From Bacillota bacterium (GTDB taxonomy: Bacteria; Bacillota; Clostridia; Christensenellales; Aristaeellaceae): a stretch of 31,389 bases of DNA. A program made the translations under genes and the position numbers. The stretch is from the NCBI GenBank assembly GCA_023459275.1, contig JAEWVC010000092.1:1-31389 (forward strand). Reading direction: 5' to 3'. Of this stretch, positions 14,379-22,560 are shown piece after piece. The stretch's first letter is position 1; every line of letters starts with the position of its first letter. The notes beneath the pieces are model-generated. The model ran no database searches and was not told where the DNA came from. It saw only the letters and a list, made by a program, of their open reading frames with translations.

Positions 14379-16295
14379 ATGAAACGCACCGCTGGAATTC
14401 TCTCCTTGTTCCTCGTCTGCTCCCTGCTGTGTACGGCATGCACCGCAAAAAGCGGCGGAAACGCGGCCCTGGCAGATTCTTTTTATGAACCCGCTACCTC
14501 CGCCGCGCTGCCCGCCACGGTGGCCTGTGATCTCCAGGAAGCCGCTTCCTTTCAAACCGGGGAACGGCCCAACTCCGCCTTTATCACCGTGGACGAAAGT
14601 CTCCAAGTGAAAAATGCGTCGGGTATCGTGCTCTTCCAAAGCCTGGACGGGTTTTTGGAAAGTCTTTCCGGCGTGGCCCCTGGGCTGTATGTGCAGACGG
14701 ACGCAGCGGCCGGTGCGCTTGCCGTTTATTTAAAGGAGAAGGGAAGGCAGGACGTGATTGTAGCCGCGCAGGCCGGCAGCGGCGCGCTTGTCCGAAAAAT
14801 CAGGGACAGCCTTCCCGCCGTCCGGGGGCTGATGGATTTTTCCGGGACACAGCGGGAAATGACGCCGGAAGAACTGGGCCGGGTGGCCGCCGAAACCAAC
14901 GCCGCCGGCGCAAAAATTGCCCTTCTGTCCTATCAGGCCGCCACCCGCCAGGCCGTCCGGTACCTGCAAAGCAGGCTGATCACCGTATGGGCCCGGGCGG
15001 ACGGCGGGGAACGGGAGCTGCTCACCCAGCTTACCAATGGCGTTAATGGCCTGATGGCCGCGGACTGCCACGCCGCTTACGCCGCGCTGTCGTTTTTCAA
15101 GGCCGATGTTCCCGTGCTGCTCCGCGCTCCCTTGATCATCGGCCACCGGGGGCTGGCCAGCGAATACACGGAGAATACCCTCCGTTCCGAGCAGGCCGCG
15201 CAGGAAGCCGGCGCGGACATGCTGGAGTACGACATCTATCTAAGCGCCGACGGGGAGCTGTTCGTGACCCACGACGAAACCCTGGAGCGGCTTTTCAACC
15301 GGCCCGATGTGATAGATGTGGAATCCCTGACCCTCAAGGAACTGCAGGCCATTCCCTTTGACAATGATTCCTCAAACGGCGTCCAGAAAAAGAACCACAC
15401 CCCCGCCAAGGATTCTCCAAACGGCAGTATCTTTCTGGATTCCGCGGACCGCATCCCCTCTCTGCGTGAGATTTTTGAAGCCTTCCGGGATACGGACGTG
15501 ATCCATATGGTGGAGATCAAGTCCCAAAACCCGGAAACTGTGGGCAAATTGAAAGCCCTGGCAGCGGAATGCGGCGTTCAGGACAAAATTAATGTGATCT
15601 CCTTCAACGTGCCCATTTTGAAAGCCATGGCTGCGGAGTGGCCGGAGATGTCCCTGGGCTGCCTGGGGTATGACGATGCCCAGGGCAGAGCGCAGAAGAA
15701 GGGAGCGAAGCTGGACCCCGCCCGGGAGGTGCCCTTCGCCAACCACGCAAAGCTTTTGTCGGATGCCGGCGGGGACCCGGAAAACGCGCTGCTGGCGCTG
15801 AATGAAGTCCTGGGTCCCTATAACGGCAATTACGATCCCTCCAACGCTGCCCTCGCCTACGATATGCTCAAGGCGGGGCGCCATCTTGGCGTCACCGCGT
15901 GGCCCTGGACCTACAACAGCCCCGATCTGTTCGCAAAGGATTACCTTTTCGGCATGTACGGCCTCACCACCAACTTTTCCACCTGGGCCTCCGGGCTGCC
16001 GAAGTCCTTCACCGCATCGGACGCGGCAATGGCCGCCGGGGAAACGCTGGCCCTGGCGGACGCGTTCGCTCCCATGCTTACCACCTACCAGGGCGGCGCC
16101 TATGCCTTCGATGCCATCGAGGCGGTGCCCGTATCGGATTCCGGGCTTGTCAAAATGGAATCCGGCACAATCACCGCCGTGTCCCCCGGCACGTGCCTAA
16201 TGCTGCTCAGGGTCAGCGTGCCCCTTATGATCGGCGGAAAAGGCTACGGCGCGTATTACGTCTACTCAAACCCTGTCACCCTGACGGTTGAATAA
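14379..16295 (+). CDS. lipoprotein glycerophosphodiester phosphodiesterase with degenerate N-terminal GDPD-like domain
   Basis: A 638-residue exported protein with a lipoprotein-like signal (MKRTAGILSLFLVCSLLCTA-C21). A complete GDPD domain begins at about residue 252. It has H256-R257 in IIGHRG, E283 and D285 in LEYD, and H298-D299 in VTHDE, so it should hydrolyse glycerophosphodiesters to glycerol-3-phosphate and an alcohol. Residues about 64-240 look like the C-terminal half of another GDPD barrel (GLYVQT, GRQDVIV, ITVWARADGG, NGVNGLMAAD) but lack catalytic residues. The tail resembles a small beta domain (SGTITAVSPGTCLMLLRV). The start at 14379 follows GGAGGAAAGG. The in-frame extension to 14130 runs through repeat and promoter sequence and is not coding. 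The maturase gene follows by 24 bp. Confidence 0.88.
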   Translation: MKRTAGILSLFLVCSLLCTACTAKSGGNAALADSFYEPATSAALPATVACDLQEAASFQTGERPNSAFITVDESLQVKNASGIVLFQSLDGFLESLSGVAPGLYVQTDAAAGALAVYLKEKGRQDVIVAAQAGSGALVRKIRDSLPAVRGLMDFSGTQREMTPEELGRVAAETNAAGAKIALLSYQAATRQAVRYLQSRLITVWARADGGERELLTQLTNGVNGLMAADCHAAYAALSFFKADVPVLLRAPLIIGHRGLASEYTENTLRSEQAAQEAGADMLEYDIYLSADGELFVTHDETLERLFNRPDVIDVESLTLKELQAIPFDNDSSNGVQKKNHTPAKDSPNGSIFLDSADRIPSLREIFEAFRDTDVIHMVEIKSQNPETVGKLKALAAECGVQDKINVISFNVPILKAMAAEWPEMSLGCLGYDDAQGRAQKKGAKLDPAREVPFANHAKLLSDAGGDPENALLALNEVLGPYNGNYDPSNAALAYDMLKAGRHLGVTAWPWTYNSPDLFAKDYLFGMYGLTTNFSTWASGLPKSFTASDAAMAAGETLALADAFAPMLTTYQGGAYAFDAIEAVPVSDSGLVKMESGTITAVSPGTCLMLLRVSVPLMIGGKGYGAYYVYSNPVTLTVE

Positions 16296-16319
16296 TCATC
16301 AAAAAGAGGTGCTTGCCCC

Positions 16320-17441
16320 TTGCCTCCCCTTACCGTGATGATCAAACCGGCCTCCAGCCTGTGCAACATGGCCTGCCGGTACTGCTTTTACCTGGACGAA
16401 GCCTCCCACCGCTGGGAGGATGCCCCCAAGCTCATGTCTATGGAAACCATGGAAAAGCTGGTGCGCAAAAGCATGGCCTATGCCGACGGCACCGTGTCCT
16501 TCGCCTTCCAGGGCGGGGAGCCCACCCTGGAAGGGCTTGATTATTTCAGGCGCTTCACCGCCATGGTGCAAAGCTATAACGCAAGGCGGCTGCCCGTTCA
16601 CTACGCCATCCAGACCAACGGGCTTTCCCTTGACAGGGAATGGGCCGCCTTTTTTGCAGAGCACCGCTTTTTGGTGGGGGTCTCCCTGGATGGGCGGCAG
16701 GCGGAGCATGACCTGTACCGGGTGGACCGCCAGGGCCTGGGGACGTATGAAAGGGTCAAAAACAACCTGGCGCTGCTTCGGGAAGCACAGGTGGATTTCA
16801 ACATCCTCACGGTGGTGACAAAAGCCGTGGCGGAGCATCCCGGGGAAGTATTCCAGGCGCTGCGGCCCTACAAATTCATGCAGTTCATCCCCTGCCTTGA
16901 CCCCATGGACGGCAGCACGCACGCTTATTCCATCACCGGCGCGGAATACGGGCAGTTTTTGGCCAAGCTCTTCGCCCTGTACGAGGAGGCGTATTTCTCC
17001 CAAAATCCTGTGAGCATCCGCACCTTCGACAACTATGTGCAAATGATGATGGGCTATCCGCCGGAGCACTGCGGGATGGCCGGGGTGTGCGGGCCCTTCT
17101 ACGCCGTGGAGGCGGACGGCAGCGTGTACCCCTGCGATTTTTACATGCTGGATGAATGGCGGCTGGGCAACATCCGGGAGACCACCTTCAGCCGCCTTGA
17201 CAAACTGCCCCTGCGCCAGGCGTTTCTTGCCGCCTCCCATCCCCTGCCGGAGGAATGCCAAAGCTGCTCCTATTTGCCCCTTTGTCACAACGGCTGCAAG
17301 CGGGACCGGCAGAGTCCCTTTGCGGACATCCCAGGGCAAAACAGGCTTTGCGAAGGGTACAAGCTGTTTTTTGAAGCCTGCCAGCCGGGCCTTGCACGCA
17401 TCGCCGCCGCGGAGGACAAAAGGGCGCGCAAAAATCCATAG
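16320..17441 (+). CDS. anaerobic sulfatase-maturating-type radical SAM enzyme (SPASM domain)
   Basis: A 373-residue radical SAM protein. The SAM cluster motif C15NMACRYC matches CX3CX2C, and FQGGEPTL (about 64-71) is the GGE-type motif. The C-terminal SPASM region carries the auxiliary-cluster cysteines in CGMAGVCG, VYPCDFYM and CQSCSYLPLCHNGC. Family members convert an active-site Cys or Ser of sulfatases to formylglycine without oxygen, and some relatives modify peptides. The TTG start at 16320 is supported by AGAGGTG 8 bases upstream. It is co-transcribed with the GDPD lipoprotein. No sulfatase gene is in the window, so its substrate is elsewhere or is not a classical sulfatase. Confidence 0.9.
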   Translation: MPPLTVMIKPASSLCNMACRYCFYLDEASHRWEDAPKLMSMETMEKLVRKSMAYADGTVSFAFQGGEPTLEGLDYFRRFTAMVQSYNARRLPVHYAIQTNGLSLDREWAAFFAEHRFLVGVSLDGRQAEHDLYRVDRQGLGTYERVKNNLALLREAQVDFNILTVVTKAVAEHPGEVFQALRPYKFMQFIPCLDPMDGSTHAYSITGAEYGQFLAKLFALYEEAYFSQNPVSIRTFDNYVQMMMGYPPEHCGMAGVCGPFYAVEADGSVYPCDFYMLDEWRLGNIRETTFSRLDKLPLRQAFLAASHPLPEECQSCSYLPLCHNGCKRDRQSPFADIPGQNRLCEGYKLFFEACQPGLARIAAAEDKRARKNP

Positions 17442-17470
17442 TATTGGAGATACCGCTGCCCACTTCGATA

Positions 17471-17503
17471 AAAGCCGCGCCGGAACTCGCCGGGCGCGGC
17501 TTT
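17471..17503. terminator. bidirectional intrinsic terminator
   Basis: AAAGCCGCGCC (17471-17481) pairs perfectly with GGCGCGGCTTT (17493-17503) around an 11-nt loop. It lies between the convergent maturase and secreted-protein genes. The terminal T and A runs are short, so strength is uncertain. Confidence 0.75.
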
Positions 17504-17530
17504 CTGATAAAACATTGGAAGATGGAAGGC

Positions 17531-18223
17531 TCACTTCGCGGCTTCCGCTTTGGAGACCAAAAACACCGCCCAGTCCCCCACCGCGTGGGGAACAGACAAG
17601 GCGATGTACAATTCGTCGCCCGGCCCCCACAGGAAGAAGGACTGGCTGAGGAATGGGTCCTGCCCCGGCTCATACCCCTTGTTCTCCAGCATTTGAAGGA
17701 TCTCCTCCTGCTTAAGGCCGGATACATACTCCGTTTGGGCCGCAAACACCGCGTCCTCCACATCGCTCAGGCCGGGGCGCAGCTCCGCGCCTCCCGCCAG
17801 GACCGCCGCCGCCTTGTTGAGATCGGCAAAATCCGAAAGACGGTAGTGCTGCGCCGTTTTCACATCGTACACGGCGGTGAAATACAGGTTCAGCGGATGG
17901 GATGCGTCCTGCATGGTGGCCGACATCTGATATCCCAGGGACAGGACATCCCCCTCCCGCAGGATATATACCAGCCCGCCTTCCGCCGTATCGTCCTTTG
18001 CCCAGGCGGAAAAGGGCGAAAGTGCGTCCGTCTCGATGGCGCTGTTCAGCGCGTCGCTTTGTGCGGCGTCCCCCGTATCCACCACGGGATAGGTAAAGTT
18101 CACGCCTTCCATATAGGCGGAGGTGATGTCAAAAGTGATATCCGAAATTTCAGAGCTTCCCATTGCGGCGGCCGGCCCCAGGGCCAGGGCCAGGGCAAGA
18201 ATGCACACTCCAAGCTTTTTCAT
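17531..18223 (-). CDS. secreted protein of unknown function, RsiV-like (DUF3298/4163) resemblance
   Basis: A 230-residue protein with a clear signal peptide (MKKLGVCILALALALGPAAA). The mature part alternates short beta strands. It begins ITFDITSAYMEGVNFTYPVV, continues with NSAIETDALSPFSAW and LYFTAVYDVKTAQHYRLSDF, and ends VPHAVGDWAVFLVSKAEAAK. This order loosely recalls the DUF4163/DUF3298 sensor domain of RsiV-type proteins, but I cannot confirm the family by eye. There are no membrane helices after the signal, so it is probably released or wall-associated. The ribosome binding site CAGGAGAAAG precedes ATG 18223. It is 38 bp behind the glycosyltransferase gene and probably co-transcribed with it. 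Confidence 0.8.
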   Translation of the reverse strand: MKKLGVCILALALALGPAAAMGSSEISDITFDITSAYMEGVNFTYPVVDTGDAAQSDALNSAIETDALSPFSAWAKDDTAEGGLVYILREGDVLSLGYQMSATMQDASHPLNLYFTAVYDVKTAQHYRLSDFADLNKAAAVLAGGAELRPGLSDVEDAVFAAQTEYVSGLKQEEILQMLENKGYEPGQDPFLSQSFFLWGPGDELYIALSVPHAVGDWAVFLVSKAEAAK

Positions 18224-18261
18224 ACGCTTTCTCCTGCCTCATCCGTTGATGAATGGTTTTT

Positions 18262-19536
18262 TTATTGGGCCGCCGCGCTGTCCCCGTGCCGCCAGCGGTG
18301 TATTTCCTCTTCAATGATATCGGCGGCAATCTTCGTTCCGTTTTCTTCCCGCAGCCGCATGCCCAGTTCCCTGGCGGCCACGCGGTAGGACTTGGTATCC
18401 GTCAGGTCCACAAGCGCCCTGGCCAGCTTTTCCACCGTCAGGTTCTCCCTGCGGATGGGCTTGGGGCCCAGGCCCAGCGCCCGCACCCGCGTGCCCCAAA
18501 AAGGCTGGTCGCCGCCAAAGGGGATCACCAGCGTGGGTTTCCCGGCCCGCAGCCCCGCCGCCGTGGTGCCGGCGCCGCCATGGTGCACAACCGCCGCCAC
18601 CTGCTCAAACAGCCATTCATGGGGGATGTAGTCCGCCACAAACACGCTGCCGGGAGCCGCCTCCACCTCCGCGCCGCCCCAGCCCTTTTGCAGAATGGCC
18701 CGGATGCCCGACTGCCGTACCGCCTCCAGCACAATGGACAGCGTCTTGCCCATATCCCCAGACACCATGGAGCCAAAGCCGATATACACCGGCTTCTCCC
18801 CCGCCTCAAGAAACGACAAAAGTGCCGGGCTTGGGGTATAGTTTGGCATTTCCTGCTGTGTCCAGAAGCCTGTCATGTGGATGTGCTCGTTCCAGGACAG
18901 GGGGCGCGGCATCAAAAGGGGACTGACGGCGTACAGCACCGGAATTTGATGGCCGTTCACCGTATAATCCGGCTTGGGGCGGATCTTGCGCACCCGCATC
19001 CCCTGCTCCTTGCGCCAGCCCGTCAGGTACCTGCGCTCAATGGAGTTGATCAGCAGATACCCCACCCTGTAGGTCATCTTGTTCCAGGTCTTGCCCGCCT
19101 TCAGCCCCGGGGCGGAAGAGATGGGCGTCACATCATTGTAGTCCATGGGATAATACTGCGTCTGGATGCAGGGCACATTGTTCTTTTCCGCGATGGAATA
19201 CATACTGGAGCCGAAAAAGGTGGTGATGATGGCCTCGGCGTCCCCACAGGCGGTTTGCATGTTGGCCAACAGCGGCCCCGCCACATCCTTGATGGCGTTT
19301 TGCACCTGCTGCAGATACGTGATCCCGTTCACCCGCGGCTTCATGATCTTGGCCATAAACTTGACCACGTCCCCCGCCAGCGGATAAAAATCCAGGCCCG
19401 CTTCCCTCACCATTTCCTCAAAGGGGCTGAAGGACGCGATCCTGATAACATGGCCTCGCCGTTTCAGTTCCTGTCCCAGGATCACATAGGGCCTCACATC
19501 ACCGGTCGAACCGATGCTGATCATGGTCAAACGCAT
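18262..19536 (-). CDS. GT1-family glycosyltransferase (UGT/MGT type)
   Basis: A 424-residue GT-B fold enzyme of the UDP-sugar:lipid, sterol or antibiotic glucosyltransferase class. The N-terminal acceptor domain begins MRLTMISIGSTGDVRPYVIL, the typical STGDVxP start of sterol- and macrolide-type GT1 enzymes. The C-terminal nucleotide-sugar domain has VYIGFGSMV (about 270), FVADYIPHEWLF and the signature HHGGAGTTAAGLRAGKP followed by FGGDQPFW. There is no signal peptide, so it is cytoplasmic or membrane-associated and may glycosylate a lipid or a small toxic molecule. The start at 19536 has GGGAGGAAG upstream. Its promoter lies at 19581-19609. Confidence 0.92.
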   Translation of the reverse strand: MRLTMISIGSTGDVRPYVILGQELKRRGHVIRIASFSPFEEMVREAGLDFYPLAGDVVKFMAKIMKPRVNGITYLQQVQNAIKDVAGPLLANMQTACGDAEAIITTFFGSSMYSIAEKNNVPCIQTQYYPMDYNDVTPISSAPGLKAGKTWNKMTYRVGYLLINSIERRYLTGWRKEQGMRVRKIRPKPDYTVNGHQIPVLYAVSPLLMPRPLSWNEHIHMTGFWTQQEMPNYTPSPALLSFLEAGEKPVYIGFGSMVSGDMGKTLSIVLEAVRQSGIRAILQKGWGGAEVEAAPGSVFVADYIPHEWLFEQVAAVVHHGGAGTTAAGLRAGKPTLVIPFGGDQPFWGTRVRALGLGPKPIRRENLTVEKLARALVDLTDTKSYRVAARELGMRLREENGTKIAADIIEEEIHRWRHGDSAAAQ

Positions 19537-19580
19537 GATGCTTCCTCCCGCTATTAAGGAATGCCTGGCTGTTGTCTTTC

Positions 19581-19609
19581 AGTATACTTCATGCCGGCCC
19601 GGAATGCAA
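19581..19609 (-). promoter_or_regulatory. promoter of the glycosyltransferase pair
   Basis: On the minus strand TTGCAT (19609-19604), 17-bp spacer, TATACT (19586-19581). The leader is about 37 nt. Confidence 0.65.
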
Positions 19610-19625
19610 CCGTCCCGCCGGGACC

Positions 19626-19696
19626 GGTTCCGGGAGGGTTTTTTTGTAAAAAATCCCCTCCTGGAACCCCACCCCAAAAACTTCTGTTTTTAGGGG
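19626..19696. repeat. two strong hairpins between divergent genes (first belongs to repeat family C)
   Basis: GGTTCCGGGAGGG (19626-19638) and its near-complement ending at 19668 form a stem of about 19 bp with an all-T/all-A upper part. CCCCAAAAA (19672-19680) and TTTTTAGGGG (19687-19696) form a second stem. On the minus strand the first shares the TTTTTACAAAAA apex with the elements at 26640-26695 and 29951-30010. The 348 bp between the two genes contain no credible coding sequence. Confidence 0.6.
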
Positions 19697-19718
19697 ACAC
19701 GCAAAGTGAAGTTGTCTT

Positions 19719-19746
19719 GCCGGCGTCCATCCCCCCGCCGGCTTTT
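19719..19746 (+). terminator. terminator-like hairpin upstream of the acyltransferase
   Basis: GCCGGCG (19719-19725) pairs with CGCCGGC (19736-19742) around a 10-nt loop, followed by TTTT then CCCC. No rightward gene ends before it, so it may end a short unannotated RNA or insulate the promoter region downstream. Confidence 0.5.
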
Positions 19747-19824
19747 CCCCATAAAAACTTACGCCGAAAACCCAAAGTCTTTCCATCCAGCCGCCTGCCT
19801 GTACTGGCGGAAACGCAAAATATA

Positions 19825-19833
19825 TGGTATATT
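19825..19833 (+). promoter_or_regulatory. possible extended -10 promoter of the acyltransferase operon
   Basis: TGG followed by TATATT (19828-19833) about 50 bp ahead of the start. No convincing -35 box is present. Confidence 0.35.
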
Positions 19834-19884
19834 TGTATCCCGGAGCGCATCCCGCGCTTGCGGGTCTTGAAAGCGAGGGAACCC

Positions 19885-21027
19885 ATGCAATCCTACAGGC
19901 GGCACGACAGGTTTTACCGGGGAGCCCGGGCGCTTTTATCCCCAGTGCTTAAAAAGCTGTTCAACTTCAAAGCGCGGATGGCGCCTGCTATCCAGGGGCC
20001 GTATATCGTTGTGGCCAACCATACCACAGACCTGGATGCGCTTCTGGTAAGCATCAGCTTTCCCAGGCATATGTATTTTGTGGCAAGTGAGCACATCTTC
20101 AGGTCCCGGCTGCTGGGCGGGCTGCTCAAGTATTTTCTGGACCCGATCCCCAAGCAAAAAGGCGGGGCGGATGTACTAACCGCCATGCATATGATCAGGC
20201 GGCTGAAAAAGGGGATCAGCATCGGCCTGTTCCCCGAGGGCAGCAAATCCTTTCACGGCAAGCCTTGCCCCATCGTTGCGGCCACCGGCAGCCTGGTAAA
20301 GGCCTCCAAGGCATCCCTGGTCACATACCGGCTGGAGGGCGGCTACTTCACCAGCCCGCGCTGGGCCCACTCCTTCCGCCGGGGAAGTATGAAGGGCTAC
20401 CCTGTGCGCGTCTATTCCCCCGGGGAGCTGGAAGCCATGACGGCACAGGATGTTAACGAAGCCATCCTGAGGGACATCGGGGAGGACGCCTACCTCCGCC
20501 AATCCCTTGAAAAGGTGCGCTTCCGGGGAAAACGGCTGGCTAAGGGGCTGGAAAACGCCCTGTACATGTGCCCGCAATGCCTTCAAATCGGCACGCTCCG
20601 GGGCGAGGACAACCGCTTTTCCTGCCCCTGCGGGCTGAAAACGGAACTGGATGAAATGGGATACCTTTCCGGCGGGCCCTTTGAAACCATCGAAGCCTGG
20701 GGCCTTTGGCAGAGGGAGGAGCTGGAAAAGCGCATAAAAAGCGCACAGCCCGGCCCCTTGTTCTCCGACAGGGGGCAGGAGGTATGGCGCATCCTCTCCC
20801 CCAGGGAGGAAACGCTTGCGGCCGCCGGAACACTTGCGGCGGATTGCGTGGGCCTGCGCCTTGGCAGCTTCCATCTGCCCTGGGAAAAGGCCATGGGGAT
20901 GGAAGTGTACGGCAAGAACAGCGTCGTTTTTTCCGATACGGACGGGAATCATTACAGGCTGCGCTCTGCCATTGAACGCAGCGGGCTGAAATATCTGGAT
21001 ACGTACCGCATCATCAGCGGAACCTGA
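19885..21027 (+). CDS. PlsC-type 1-acylglycerol-3-phosphate acyltransferase with internal zinc ribbon
   Basis: A 380-residue protein whose first 200 residues are a PlsC/LPLAT acyltransferase. The catalytic H46-x4-D51 is in NHTTDLD and the acceptor-binding FPEGSKS is at about 116-122. It would transfer an acyl chain to a lysophospholipid or related acceptor at the inner membrane. The second half, unusual for PlsC, contains a four-cysteine knuckle (C229PQC and C247PCG) and a C-terminal domain of unknown fold. ATG 19885 with GCGAGGGA 4 bases upstream is the best start. An in-frame extension to 19561 crosses hairpins and a terminator and is not supported. It is followed after 18 bp by the GltS-like gene. 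Confidence 0.88.
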   Translation: MQSYRRHDRFYRGARALLSPVLKKLFNFKARMAPAIQGPYIVVANHTTDLDALLVSISFPRHMYFVASEHIFRSRLLGGLLKYFLDPIPKQKGGADVLTAMHMIRRLKKGISIGLFPEGSKSFHGKPCPIVAATGSLVKASKASLVTYRLEGGYFTSPRWAHSFRRGSMKGYPVRVYSPGELEAMTAQDVNEAILRDIGEDAYLRQSLEKVRFRGKRLAKGLENALYMCPQCLQIGTLRGEDNRFSCPCGLKTELDEMGYLSGGPFETIEAWGLWQREELEKRIKSAQPGPLFSDRGQEVWRILSPREETLAAAGTLAADCVGLRLGSFHLPWEKAMGMEVYGKNSVVFSDTDGNHYRLRSAIERSGLKYLDTYRIISGT

Positions 21028-21045
21028 AGGAAGGAAGGAAACCAA

Positions 21046-22422
21046 GTGAACTATTTGGACTATTCCGCCGCCAATACGGAGCTTTGGAACTTCTTTGTGC
21101 AGATGGGCATCCTGGCGGGCATCCTCCTTTTGTCCAACGTGCTGCTGCGCAAGAGCGCCATCATCCGCAGAACGCTGATGCCCACGTCTGTGCTGGCCGG
21201 CTTTCTGCTGCTGGCCCTGAAAAGCCTTCACATCCTTACGATCCCCGCCTCCTTTCTGGAGATGGTCACCTACCACGGCATCGCCATCGGCTTCATCGCG
21301 CTGTCCCTCCGTTCCAGCGGCGAGGGCGATGCCAGCAAAGGCAAGGGGCTCAAAAGCGGCGCGCTGATCATCAGCACTTACCTCACGCAGGCGCTGGCCG
21401 GGCTGATCATCTCCATCGTGCTGAGCTACACCTTCATGCCGGGCCTGTTCAAGGCTTCCGGCATCCTGCTTCCCATGGGCTACGGCCAGGGGCCGGGCCA
21501 GGCCAACAATGTGGGCGGCACCTATCAGGCCTTGGGGTTCGCGGGCGGCCAGTCCTTCGGGCTGTCCCTGGCGGCGGCGGGCTACCTGTGCGCCTGCGTG
21601 GTGGGCGTGATCTATCTTGGGATCCGGGCAAGGAGGGGGCTGGCCGTGGGCCGGGAACCGGAACCCCTGTCCGGCTCCGTCACCGTGGACACCTTCCAGG
21701 ACAAAGGGGAGGTCCCCCTGTCCGAATCGGTGGACCGGCTGTCCATCCAGGTGGCGCTGGTGATGCTGGCGTACCTTCTGACCTATCTTGTCACGCTGGG
21801 ATTGACCCGGGCCGTTGCCGCCCTCGCGCCGGGCCTCAGCGCCACGCTGTCGCCGCTTTTGTGGGGTTTCAATTTTATCATAGGCTCCATGCTGGCGCTG
21901 CTCATCCGGTTCATCCTGAAAACGCTGAAAAAGTCCAGGGTCATGTCCCGCCAGTACCAAAACAATTACCTCATGAGCCGCATCTCCGGCCTGGCCTTTG
22001 ATCTGATGATCGTTGCCGGCATCGCCGCCATCGACTTCAATGATCTTGGCGGGCTGTGGGTCCCCTTCCTTTTGATGGCCGCCGCGGGCGGGTTGGCCAC
22101 CTTCTTCTTCCTCCGGTTCATGTGCCGTAAGATATATCCGGAATATTGGGAGGAAGCCTTTGTGGCCATGTACGGCATGCTCACGGGCACCATCAGTTCC
22201 GGCGTGCTGCTCCTCCGGCAGATGGATCCTTCCTTCAGGACGCCCGCGGCCAACAACCTGATCACCGGCTCCAGCTTCGGCATCGTCCTGGGTGCGCCCA
22301 TGCTGATCTTTATCGGCCTGGCGGCCAAATCGGAAGCCATGCTGTTTTTGACCGTCGGCCTGGTGGTGCTGTATCTGGCGGTCCTGCTGCTGTTCCTGCT
22401 TAAAAAACGGAAGAAGGCCTAA
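21046..22422 (+). CDS. GltS-like sodium/glutamate (carboxylate) symporter
   Basis: A 458-residue polytopic membrane protein with about ten or more hydrophobic helices in two related halves. The first half holds the family pore motif GYGQGPGQANNVGG (about 145-158). The second has the symmetrical YGMLTGTISSGVLLLR near 377. Both resemble Na+/glutamate symporters of the GltS/ESS family, so sodium-driven uptake of glutamate or a similar acid is likely. The central cytoplasmic loop (about 205-230) is charged and the C-terminus is KKRKKA. GTG 21046 is preceded by AAGGAAGGAA. Cotranscription with the acyltransferase is likely, but a functional link is not evident. Confidence 0.87.
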   Translation: MNYLDYSAANTELWNFFVQMGILAGILLLSNVLLRKSAIIRRTLMPTSVLAGFLLLALKSLHILTIPASFLEMVTYHGIAIGFIALSLRSSGEGDASKGKGLKSGALIISTYLTQALAGLIISIVLSYTFMPGLFKASGILLPMGYGQGPGQANNVGGTYQALGFAGGQSFGLSLAAAGYLCACVVGVIYLGIRARRGLAVGREPEPLSGSVTVDTFQDKGEVPLSESVDRLSIQVALVMLAYLLTYLVTLGLTRAVAALAPGLSATLSPLLWGFNFIIGSMLALLIRFILKTLKKSRVMSRQYQNNYLMSRISGLAFDLMIVAGIAAIDFNDLGGLWVPFLLMAAAGGLATFFFLRFMCRKIYPEYWEEAFVAMYGMLTGTISSGVLLLRQMDPSFRTPAANNLITGSSFGIVLGAPMLIFIGLAAKSEAMLFLTVGLVVLYLAVLLLFLLKKRKKA

Positions 22423-22499
22423 GGCGGGCTTCTCCCCGGCGGATGAAACCCGCGCCCATACGCATGCTTTTCTTCTTCGAAAGGCCATTGGCCCCATAT

Positions 22500-22553
22500 T
22501 GCTCTGCCAACCAAACGCCCGCTGCGGTACGCAAGGGTATGGTTGGCAGAGCA
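22500..22553. terminator. long hairpin between convergent genes
   Basis: TGCTCTGCCAACC (22500-22512) and GGTTGGCAGAGCA (22541-22553) pair perfectly over 13 bp. The 28-nt loop itself can form a small TGCG/CGCA stem. Only weak T-runs flank it. Position between the symporter and the PG-binding gene suggests bidirectional termination. Confidence 0.65.
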
Positions 22554-22560
22554 TTTACAT

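Noticed and set aside
16299..17630. Long minus-strand frame opposite the maturase
   Set aside because: The plus strand carries the radical SAM cysteine motifs. The minus frame is low-complexity and crosses the terminator at 17471-17503.
22500..22553. Recombination or attachment site
   Set aside because: The 13-bp inverted repeat is better explained as a terminator between convergent genes. No integrase is nearby.
20176..22554. A 792-codon open frame on the minus strand
   Set aside because: It is antisense to the acyltransferase and symporter genes, is rich in His, Gln and Gly as expected of a shadow frame in G+C-rich DNA, and has no domain I recognise.
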